Source of the DNA: Isotricha intestinalis
Taxonomy: Eukaryota > Ciliophora > Litostomatea > Vestibuliferida > Isotrichidae
Assembly: GCA_023807065.1 (NCBI GenBank)
Contig: JAJJLU010004522.1
Location: forward strand, 1 to 12,154
DNA length: 12,154 nt
Reading direction: 5' to 3'
Position 1 is the first letter of the stretch. Each line of letters begins with the position of its first letter. Below, piece after piece: positions 1 to 9,473 of the stretch. Under the pieces are notes generated by a model, which worked only from the letters and a program-made list of their open reading frames with translations, ran no database searches and was not told where the DNA came from. The position numbers and the translations under genes are program-made.

Positions 1-1506
1 TTATGGCCATTTAAAGTGATTAAAGGAAATAATAATAGACCTGTAATAGAAGTAGAATATAAAGGAAAAAAAGAAAATTTTTATCCTGAACAAATATCAG
101 CATGTATTTTATCAAAAATGAAACAAATAGCAAAAGAATATTTGGGAAAAGAAGTAAATGATGCAATTATAACATGTCCTGCATATTTTGATGATCTTCA
201 AAGAAAAGCAACTCAAGATGCAGGCAAAATTGCAGGATTAAATGTAATAAGAATAATAAATGAACCAACTGCTGCTGCAATTGCTTATGGACTTGATAAA
301 GATAATCAAGGAGAAAAAAATATTTTAATATTTGATTTAGGTGGAGGAACATTTGATGTGACTGTTCTTTCTATGGATAATAATTTATTAGAAGTTAGAT
401 CTACTCGTGGAGATATGCATTTAGGAGGAGAAGATTTTGATAATAAATTAGTAGAATATTGTATAAAAGAATTTAAAGAACAAACAGGAAATGATATTAG
501 TAATAATAAAAAAGCTAAAATTAGATTAAAAATTTTATGTGAAAAAGCTAAAATTAATTTATCATCAACTCAAGAAACTACAATTGATATTGATAATTTA
601 GCTGATGGAGAAGATTTTAATTTAACTGTTTCTCGTCCTGAATTTGAAGAAATGTGTAAAGAACATTTTGATAAATGTATTCCTCTTGTTGAAAAAGCAA
701 TAGATGATGCAAATTTAAAAAAAGAAAGAATTAATGATATCGTGCTTGTAGGAGGTTCAACTCGTATTCCTAAAATTGAACAAATAGTAAAAGAATATTT
801 TGGAAAAGAACCAACAAAAAAAATTCATGCTGATGAAGCAGTTGCAATAGGAGCTGCAATTCAAGGAGCAATAGCAAATAATGTTGAAGATGAAGGATTA
901 GAAAGATTAATATTATTAGATGTAACTCCTTTAAATTTAGGATTAGAATTAAATAATGGTGAAATGGATGTTCTGATTAAAAAAAACACAACTATTCCAT
1001 GTGAGAAAGAACAAAAATATAGAACAGTGAGAGATAATCAGCAAAACATAAAAGTTAAAGTATATCAAGGGGAAAGAAAATTAGCAAAAGCAAATAAAAT
1101 TTTAGGGGAATGTATTATTTCAAATATTCCACCAAAACCAAAAGGACAAGTAATAGTTACAGTGAATTTTTCAATAGATATAAATGGAACTTTAGTTGTA
1201 ACAGCAAAAGAAAATATTTCAAGTCAAGAAAGTAATTTAAAAATTACAATGGATAAATCATTTCCACCAGAAGTAATAGAAGAATTAATAAAAAAAGCAG
1301 AAGAGATGGAAGAAGATGATAATAATAAGATTGAAGCTACCAAAGCAAAAACAAAATTACAAGATTTAGCAATTAAATTAAAAAGTGAAGGTAGTAATGA
1401 TGCTAAAAAGAAAGCTGAAGAAATATTAAAATGGGTTAAAAGAAATCAAGATGAAAATAAAGAAGTTTATGAAGAAAAATACAAAGAATTAGAAAACCTT
1501 AAATAA
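1..1506 (+). CDS. Divergent Hsp70-family chaperone, 5' end outside the window
   Basis: ATP-driven protein-folding chaperone. The frame is open from base 1, starting in the conserved W-P-F-K-V segment that lies about 85 residues into normal Hsp70s, so the real ATG and the first phosphate loop are off the left edge. The GTG at 16 is just a conserved Val codon. Of the 501 visible residues (numbered from base 1), the ATPase half carries the proline switch T-C-P-A-Y-F (P60) with its partner R68, [14 protein letters not shown] (86-99), [14 protein letters not shown] (110-123) and [12 protein letters not shown] (247-258). The linker and start of the substrate-binding beta domain are [15 protein letters not shown] (302-316), followed by NTTIP (329-333). 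The helical lid is short: the protein stops after a Y-K-E-L-E-N-L-K end, some 45-50 residues before the usual C terminus. It has no EEVD (cytosolic co-chaperone tail) and no KDEL-like ER tail. No TAA-to-intron ambiguity is seen at the end. The family assignment is secure. The compartment is undetermined because the N terminus is missing. Confidence 0.95.
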   Translation, partial: LWPFKVIKGNNNRPVIEVEYKGKKENFYPEQISACILSKMKQIAKEYLGKEVNDAIITCPAYFDDLQRKATQDAGKIAGLNVIRIINEPTAAAIAYGLDKDNQGEKNILIFDLGGGTFDVTVLSMDNNLLEVRSTRGDMHLGGEDFDNKLVEYCIKEFKEQTGNDISNNKKAKIRLKILCEKAKINLSSTQETTIDIDNLADGEDFNLTVSRPEFEEMCKEHFDKCIPLVEKAIDDANLKKERINDIVLVGGSTRIPKIEQIVKEYFGKEPTKKIHADEAVAIGAAIQGAIANNVEDEGLERLILLDVTPLNLGLELNNGEMDVLIKKNTTIPCEKEQKYRTVRDNQQNIKVKVYQGERKLAKANKILGECIISNIPPKPKGQVIVTVNFSIDINGTLVVTAKENISSQESNLKITMDKSFPPEVIEELIKKAEEMEEDDNNKIEATKAKTKLQDLAIKLKSEGSNDAKKKAEEILKWVKRNQDENKEVYEEKYKELENLK

Positions 1507-4500
1507 TTTGGAAATTAATTTTATTAAAAAAAATTAGTATAAAAATTTGAAAAATAAATAAAAAATCAAAAATTTTACAAACAAATCAATTAGCTTAAAT
1601 GGTAAAAAAGATAACCATAAGTAAACTCATTATATTATCATTTAAAAACTGAAAAAATATTGCAGTACCAAAAATGATTAAAAGAAATAGGATTGAGGCT
1701 TTCCTTTTTTTCAGAATAAAATCAGGAAATAATTCAATTTTATTTGAATAGGTCACAATACATTAATTTATTTCTATTGTTAATTAGAATTTGAAATCAG
1801 TTATTCTAAATTTATTTTAATTTCAAAATTTGTGTGTTTAATTAAAAATATACAATATTTCTTTTAAATAAATCATTAATTTCTTTGGATATTGTTATTT
1901 TTTCAATAATTTATTTAAATAAGCATGTATATATATAATTCATGTCCAAATTCTTTAATATCATTTTCTAATTTATTCATAAAATAATCTCATTCAAAAT
2001 AAACAATTTATTATATCAATACAATTTATAATAATATTGAGCTTATTGAAGTAATCTAAATCTTGATGATACATATCCTTTATTATATTTTTATTATTTA
2101 AATATCATTAACAAAGGAATTAATTTTAATTTTCAATAACAATTAATTAAAATATTTATAGACTAAAAATTTAATTGTTGCTTCAAAGAATTTAAATATA
2201 ATTAACTATAATAAAAAAACTTTGAAATAAAAGATTTTCAATACCCCCAAAAGAAGATTCATTTTATAAATTTATATAATACCCATTTCAATCACTGTTA
2301 ATCCTATTATCAATTATAAATCAATTTTCATTAATTTATTAATTAATAATTTATAAGTCCATTATTGATTTTTTATTAATAATCTATTTTTTGGTATCAT
2401 TCAATCTTATTTGATTCATAGACTTAAATTTTATTAAATTCTTATAAATATATGAATTTTCTGAATCTTTTTTTTAATGAAATAAATCATTCATATCCTT
2501 ATAATTTTAAAAATAATTTTTTGATAAAATAGTAAAGATTATATATTTCAGAAATTTCTAAATTTAATTTTGGAGAAATTATTCTTAATTTATATCTAAT
2601 TCTTTTGAAAATTTTTGTTGAATTTGAAAAATGATCAAATATATTATAAAGAGTTGATAATAAAATATTGAAAAGAAAAGAATAGAAGTATGATTTCTTG
2701 AAAATTCATATATTAATATATTTAAAGATTTTTTTTAATCATTCTGATATTCAATACAATATTAATTTTGATTCCAATAAAATTAAATTTGAGAAGATTC
2801 TTTACAAAATTTTTTGTTCTATGATAAAAATATTCAAAGAAGAAATCTTTAGTAACATAAATATGTTGTCATTAAATTTAATCATTTTAAATTTAAAATA
2901 CTCAGTTTAAAAAAACTTTATTTATTATTAAACATTAGACTATTCTATAGTTTTATTATATTTTGTTATTTTCAGTAGAATTATATAATGAATCCGATTT
3001 TTTTTAATAGAAATTTTCTTTTTATATAAAAATATTTGTAAATTATTCTTTTTTGATTAACTAAAATTTCTTTTTTCACTCTTAATATTTTTTAAAAATC
3101 TTTTTTTCCAATATTATTAATGATATTATTTTTATTATAAATAAAAACTTTTTTTAAAAATGAAACTCAACTTTTATTATTTTTGCCAAGAAATTTACTA
3201 TTAATTCAAACATTTCAATTAAAAGTTTTAATTCAATCATATATAATATTACTTAAATCTTCTTCTTTATTGATAATTGTTTTTCTACAAATAATTTAGA
3301 GAATGGTATTTTTCAATGTTATTTGGGATTTTTTATTGAGTTTTTCGATATTTTAAAGTTTTGTTAATTTCATTTGATTTATTTAATAAGACTTCAATTC
3401 TACCTTTTTTATATTTAGTTTTGTTGAAAGAAAATCAAAATTAAATATTCATTTTTTTCTACAATCATCTGACATTATAATTATTATAATATTTATTTGA
3501 TTTTTGAGGATAAAATTGAATATTTAATGTATTATAAAATTTTAATGATGGATTTAAAATCCTATCTGAATTATTTACTTTTGAGTTATATAATGATAAA
3601 TTCTAGAATTCTTTATTTTAATTATTAAAATAATAATATTTTATTTTAAGTTGATTTAGGATACAATCATATTTTTTTAAATAGATTATTATTATTAATT
3701 TTTTGTTAACTTTCTCCGGTATCAATATATATTGTTTTAAATTAAAATGATTAAATTGATATTGATAAATATTTATATAAATAAATTATAAATAATAAAA
3801 AGAAACTTAAATAAATATTCTCTTTTATAATATTCAAAAATTATTAAATAATAAAATAGAAAATATATGTTTTGATTTCTTTGAAACGAAGAAGAAAAAT
3901 TTATTTGATGCATTGAATATTAAATCACTTGATTCAATTGTCCGAAGTTGTTTCCAATGCTCAATGATAAATAAAATATAAAGAAATAAATAAAAATTAT
4001 TCCAAATAATATAATTATCAAAGAAAAAAACAAAAAAAAATGACAAACAATAGAGATAAGATATAAAAATATGTATGTAAATTCATTTAAAAGAAAATGA
4101 AAAAAGAATTCAATTATGATTAATAATAAATTTCCTTATAATTTTGCTTTTTTTATTAATTTAGCAAATATCCTATAAAATGTATTTTTCATGATTCTAA
4201 AAATAATAATTTTAGCATTTTAATTTTGACATAATATTCATTGAATAAAAATAAAAGAAATATATAAATATTTTGAGATTTTTACAAAAATTGAATTAAT
4301 CTTATTCAATTTTTATGTGAATGATAATTTTCTGTTCTCAGTTTAAAAAAATAATAATTAAAAATTTCTTAAATAAGAATATAAATCATTACTTAATAAT
4401 GGAAATGACTAAAAATATAAGCAATATTTAAATGTTCTATATATTGAATGATTTATTGTTTATTGAACAAATAAATTAAATCCTTCCATTTTTTAAATCA

Positions 4501-4788
4501 CTCTATTATTAATTTAAATAAAGAAACTATAATGTTTTAATTTTTTCATTTTATCCAATTTACTTGTTATATTTTAATCCTTTTATATTAAGAGAACATA
4601 TATTGATCATTAACTTAAATATTTCGATAAAAATGATTTTAATGTTGATTTAGTTTAAAAAATACCACTCCCAATTTTTAAAATAAAACATATTTATACA
4701 ATATTTATAAAATTTTCTCTATATTGATAAATCTCTTTTATTCTAACATAAAAAAATTAAAAAATCAATGAATTAAAAAAAAATAAAA
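1507..4788. other. Long AT-rich stretch without a convincing gene
   Basis: About 3.3 kb. Stop codons are dense in all frames, and the longest open stretches (about 57-74 codons) lack an early ATG, as expected by chance or from decayed sequence. Overlapping AATAAA hexamers at 1553-1562, some 50 nt after the Hsp70 stop, could serve its 3' end formation, but the hexamer is common in such AT-rich DNA. From roughly 1740 to 3780 the + strand is noticeably T-rich (for example 34 T against 16 A in 3361-3420), whereas recognised coding strands here are A-rich. That is the pattern a decayed minus-strand gene would leave. An open, better-balanced patch lies at 3811-3981 (+). An 11-bp perfect hairpin lies at 4286-4314. 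I see no tRNA, rRNA, tandem array or terminal inverted repeats. Confidence 0.6.
4286..4314. repeat. 11-bp perfect inverted repeat, 7-nt loop
   Basis: The left arm AAAAATTGAAT (4286-4296) is exactly complementary to the right arm ATTCAATTTTT (4304-4314), separated by TAATCTT. It lies in the noncoding stretch about 475 nt upstream of the channel's proposed ATG. No flanking target-site duplication or longer element was seen. Palindromes of this size arise easily in DNA this rich in A and T, so a function is not implied. Confidence 0.5.
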
Positions 4789-7700
4789 ATGAATACAAAA
4801 ACCTTTTACAAAGAGTAAAATAAATTTATTTTACAAAGAAAATACCCTCATATAATAGTTCCAAATTCTTAGGATCTTCAATAATATCAAATAAAAACAA
4901 AATAACCAGTAATACAATAGATATAGAGTTTTATTCAAAATTATGTTTAAGTAGTTTGAAAGATAATGGCACATATAAAAACAAATTTCATCCAGGAACA
5001 GAAGTGAATCAAGGACCTTTATCAACAAGTTCATCAAAAGATTTATATTCAAATAAAGAAGACGTTTTAATTTGGAATAAAGAACAAATTAATTTAGTTT
5101 GGAATAAATTAAAAAATGTGAAAGAAAGAGTAAAAATAAAAAAAAAAAGAGATTATCAAACTATAATAAATGAAATAAATTTAAATAAAGAAGATATTGT
5201 TATTAGTAAATTATCAGATCCATCATTTAAACGGTTTTATAGGAATAAAGATTCTCTTTATCCAGATGATGTTTTTGTAGATTATTTAATTAAAAATAAT
5301 AAGTTTGAATTATTAAGAAGATTATTAAAAGACCCTTCTTATTGTTATCATGAAGATTTTATTTTTGAATATATTTTTGAATTTTTAACTTCAAGTGGAA
5401 AAGACCCTACAAATGATAATATGAAAAAAGATAGGGCAAAATCTGTTTATTTAAATAAAGAAGAAATTGAAAATATTCAAAAATTTAATAAAAATATTAA
5501 CATTAAAAGAAGAATGAATCATACTTCTTTTCTTTCTTTAAATTCTATTGAAGTTGATGATAATAATAAATTAAACAAATTAAAAGGACCAAAGTTTATT
5601 AAGTTTAAAAATATTATTAAAAAATTAATTTTAAACAAATATTATCCTAAATCTGAGTTAAAAATTAAAATTATTGCTTGGATTTTAGCTTATTTTGCTA
5701 ATTATGATTCTTTTAGATTTTTAATTCATGAAAATCCAATTTATTTTTATCAAGAAATCGAAAAATTTAATCAATTTTTAGATGATAAATCAATAAGAAA
5801 TTATGCTAATGATATTGATGTTTTTGAAAAAACTTTATCAATGTGTTTTCAAGTGAAATTAGAAAAATTATCAATTGTTTTATGTGAATATTTTCCTATT
5901 CAAATTTATTCTGAAAATATTCCTGTTTTAGCAGCTGAAACCAATTCAATGTCATTTTTAAAATATTATTGGGAAAAATCTTCAAAAATAGAAATTGAAA
6001 AAGAAAAAAAAGGAATAAATGAAAGAAGATCAAAAAAATTAAATTACACTATGATTGGAGAAAGTAATGTTTCAGGAAGTAATAATAATAGTATGAATAT
6101 AAATAATAATTTAACAGTTGATAAAAGCAATATTATTAATGGAAATGAAAGTATGATTTTAAAATCTCCTATAAATAATGATAAAAAAGAAAAAGAAGAA
6201 AATGATAATTCAAAAAGAAAAAACACTTTCACTCCACTTTTTTCAATTGATTTAATAATAAAAACTTTAAGAAAACAATATTTAAATAAGTCAAAAGAAA
6301 TAAATGATGATTTATCACAAATATTAACTTGGAAACATAGAGAAAAAGACCCTACTTTTATAAAGTCATTATTATCAAATAATTGTTTTGAACAAATAAG
6401 TGAATTGATAAATATATGGCCGAAAGAAAATTTCTTAAAACCAGAATATTTCCAAGAAGTGATATATAAAAAGCAATGTGAATTAATAATATTTTATTTA
6501 CATGAAAGAGATTTAAGACAAATATTAAATGATAGTAAAATCCAAAAATTTATAGTTGAAGAATATATACCATATGGAGATAAATTATATTATGCTTCAG
6601 AAATGTTATCTTATATATTTAAAACATTTTGGGATTCTTCTCTAACAAAAAATTTATGTAAAAATATAATCAAAACAATTAAAACAAGAGATATATTAAA
6701 TTGTCATAGTCCAATTTTAACATGCTTACTTTTATGTGAATTTTTAAATCAGATAAAAGAGTTAAGTATTAGTAATATAGGAAGATGTAAAAAGGTAATA
6801 GAAGAATTAATGGAATTTTGTAAAAAAATACAAGAATCAAATACAGATGAAAGTTATATATCATATTTAATGAAACAAAAAGATACAAAAAAAAGAAGTG
6901 CTTTTCAAATAGCAAGTGATACTTATCAATATTGTTTATTAGAAACTCCTGAAGTTGGAACTATTGTTAAAAAAATGTGGTATGGTTATTTAAGTAATAA
7001 TGGTCTTTTTACTGCTAGTTCTTTACATAGATATGTTACTGATAATGATAGAAAATTAAATGATCCTTTTATTTCTTTTGATATTTTAGATAGAAATAAA
7101 GTTTATTTTTTTCAATTATCTGTTTGGTTAGATAGTTGTTCTTTAAGATTTTTCCCTAGTCTAATTATGACTATTTTTTTAATTGTTGTTTATAATTTAT
7201 TTATATATTTATTGAATTTTTATGGACAATTAATGAATAATTATAATGAATTAAAAAAAGATTTACAATTATTATTATTTTTATATTTATTTGGTGTATC
7301 TCATTTATTATCGGATATAATATTTAAATATATTTTTATAAAGAAAACAAAAAGAAATTCTCAAATTGAAGTTTGGTCTTATTTTGATATATTATTATTT
7401 ATTTTTGCTTGGTTAATTTTATTAGACACAAAAAAAGTTTCAGGAGAATATAATAGTCAAGAATTAGAAGAATCTATTCAGGATTTAATTTGGAGTTTGC
7501 ATTTACCGTTTATAAAAGAATTTAAGAATGAATATGGAAAATTTATGATAAATTTTCCATTTTTATTAAGAGTTTTTATTTTATCATTAAATGATTTTTT
7601 TGTTTGGGTAAGAGTTTGTGGAGTTTTATTAACATTTAAAGAAATGGGTCCAGTTATAAGAATGATAATTTCAATGACTGTTTTATTGATAAAATATATT

Positions 7701-9395
7701 TTAGTAATATTTGCTTTTTTAGCATGTTCTGCTTCAATTTTCGCAATATTATTTAATAAATATTCTTATTTATTTATAGATTTATCAACTAGTGTAATTA
7801 CATTATTTGGAGGATTTTTAAATAAATTTGAATTATTAGAATTTGAATCAAGTAGACGTTATTTTGGTTCAATATTATTTATTTTTTATGTTTGTATTGC
7901 TGGAGTTTTGTTAGTAAATTTATTAATTGCAGTTATTTCTTCAGTATATGAGCAAATGAGTACTGTTGTTGATTCTTCTCATAGAGCTGTTTTAATTCAA
8001 TATTATAGCACTTATAAATGGGATAATAGATATGGTTATATTATTTTTTTAAGTGCGCCCCTCAATATAGTTAATTTTTTCACTGTCTTAATTGAAACTT
8101 TTTGCATTAGAATAGATAAAAAATATGAATTTAACGATAAAGCCACAAAATTATATTATTTAGTTTTTATTTTTCCAATTTTATTTGTTGTTTTTTTAAT
8201 ATATACAGTTTGTTTAATTCCTTTATGTTATATTAAGGGAATTATTTATACTATTAAATATCAAGTTTCTTTAAAAATTTTATGGATAAAAAAAACTAGA
8301 AATATTATAGGTTGGATAATGACAGGAATTTTTTTTTTATGTTATATATATATAAGAGATATATTTTATCTTTTATTCAATATTTATAGAAAAGCCCAAT
8401 CTAAAATTAGTGACTTTGAAAGAATAAAGAAAAATTTACCTAAAGAAGATGTTATAACTTTTTTAAAATTTATTCATTCAAATATTAAAGAAGAAAATAA
8501 ACAAAATTTACATAAATTATTTTTAGCATATTTAGATTTTGAAGCTAGTGAAGAAGCCCAAAAAAATGCTGTTTTGAAAAAACAGAAAGAATACTTAGAT
8601 ATATTAAATAAACCTTTAAGTCAAACTGTTATATCTAAAAATATAAATAACAATATATTATTATATAATAAATCCTTTGAAAAAAAAAATATATCAAAAA
8701 ATTATGTAAGAATAATAAGAAAAAATTTAATGATAATTGAAATTTTATCAAGTTTTTTAATAAACGATGAAAATGGAACTGGATTAATAGATATAGAAAA
8801 AATGAAAAAATTATTTCCATTTACAATGAATATCAAAAATTATCATTTAGAAAGATTTATTCATTGTAATATTCATGTTTTAAATCAAGTTATGGAAAAA
8901 GTAAAAATAAGAAAATCAACTTTTATTCAATATCAATTATTAAATAGAATAATGAGTTCAGTTCAAAGATTAGATAAAGAGATTGATAGTGAATTATTTA
9001 AAATTCAAAGAATGAGAGAAATTTCTTTAAATTTTGAAAAAAAAAATGAAAATAAATTTGAAAGTGAAAATGAAGATATCAGAAAAAATAAAGAAAAGCA
9101 AAGTGATATTAATAATGGTACTGTTCAATCTGTTGAATCAAGTTTAGGAAATAATACTTTAGTTTCTCAAAAAAGGAAAGATTTAATTTTAATGAAAGAT
9201 TATAACAAAGTTTTGAAAGAAATTAGGCAAAGTATTGTTACTATATTAGTTAATAAAAACTCAAGTGTTAGTGTTAATAGTACAAATCTAATTGATGGAA
9301 ATGATATGAGTTCATTATACAGTGAAAATAATATTAAGAATTCTTTATTGAAGAATAATTTTAATTTAAAAGATAAAGATAAAATATTTGGTTGA
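4789..9395 (+). CDS. TRP-like cation channel with long cytosolic arms and extra membrane segments after S6
   Basis: Membrane cation channel, 1,520 residues as modelled (exon 1 at 4789-4814, exon 2 at 4859-9395; numbering follows this model). The continuous frame runs back only to a TAA at 4821-4823. It holds no ATG until 5421, so the start comes from a short first exon with an in-frame TAA upstream (4774-4776). Residues 1-770 are cytosolic and helical, with a Lys/Asn-rich disordered insert at 412-466. Before S1 lies the TRP-type pattern A..A...L..P.V followed by WYG (690-719). Six membrane helices follow: S1 773-798, S2 810-836, S3 848-865, S4 908-934, S5 943-975 and S6 1009-1038. A pore helix with LFGGF (991-995) precedes S6, which contains LLVNLLIAVISSVYEQM. 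After S6 come SAPLNI (1074-1079) and two more hydrophobic segments (1107-1131, 1155-1182). The roughly 340-residue tail has an EF-hand-like loop DENGTGLIDIEK (1312-1323) and a charged, probably coiled segment (1375-1406). The S6 signature resembles TRP and fungal vacuolar TRPY channels. The subfamily, ion selectivity and membrane are unknown. A polycystin-type relative is a less likely alternative. Confidence 0.85.
4815..4858 (+). other. Predicted 44-nt GT-AG intron in the channel gene
   Basis: The donor GTAAAA begins right after the 26-nt first exon, and the acceptor ends ATAATAG. The splice creates an Asp codon (GA joined to T) and restores the long frame. The nearer AG at 4837-4838 would put the frame out. 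Later AGs at 4909, 4951 and 4954 are also in phase, so the acceptor could be further downstream; 4858 is the first in-phase one. Without splicing, the ATG at 4789 reads into a TAA at 4816-4818 after nine codons. Confidence 0.55.
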
Positions 9396-9473
9396 GCCAA
9401 ACATAAAATATATATGAATATATATCTTCATAAAATAAATTTTCTTTATATTAATGCTTTAAATAAAAAAAAA
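9396..9473. other. 78-nt convergent gap between two 3' ends
   Basis: The stop of the channel (TGA, 9393-9395) and the stop of the reverse-strand gene (TGA read on the minus strand, 9474-9476) face each other across 78 nt. The gap is almost pure A and T, with AATAAA-like words on the + strand and no obvious separate terminators. The two transcripts' 3' untranslated regions therefore probably overlap. Confidence 0.6.

Noticed and set aside
16..18. GTG as the start codon of the Hsp70
   Set aside because: Conserved Hsp70 sequence (W-P-F-K) continues upstream to base 1, so the gene simply begins outside the window.
1575..1670. tRNA-like A box (TTAGCTTAAATGGTAAA)
   Set aside because: I could not pair an acceptor stem or find a matching TpsiC arm at the right distance. 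It looks like a chance match.
2686..2910. Open + strand frame of about 74 codons
   Set aside because: No ATG in its first half, biased composition and no recognisable similarity. A stretch of this length is near chance expectation in 3.3 kb over six frames.
3834..4046. Open minus-strand frame of about 70 codons, Phe-rich
   Set aside because: No ATG start. It is mostly the complement of an A-rich stretch, giving runs of Phe, and it overlaps a better coding-like patch on the other strand.
1507..4788. Transposon or retroelement filling the large gap
   Set aside because: No transposase or reverse transcriptase motifs, no terminal repeats and no target duplications were visible.
4956..4958. TTG as the start of the channel protein
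   Set aside because: A non-ATG start is unlikely in a nuclear gene, the frame is open further upstream, and a short first exon supplies a proper ATG.
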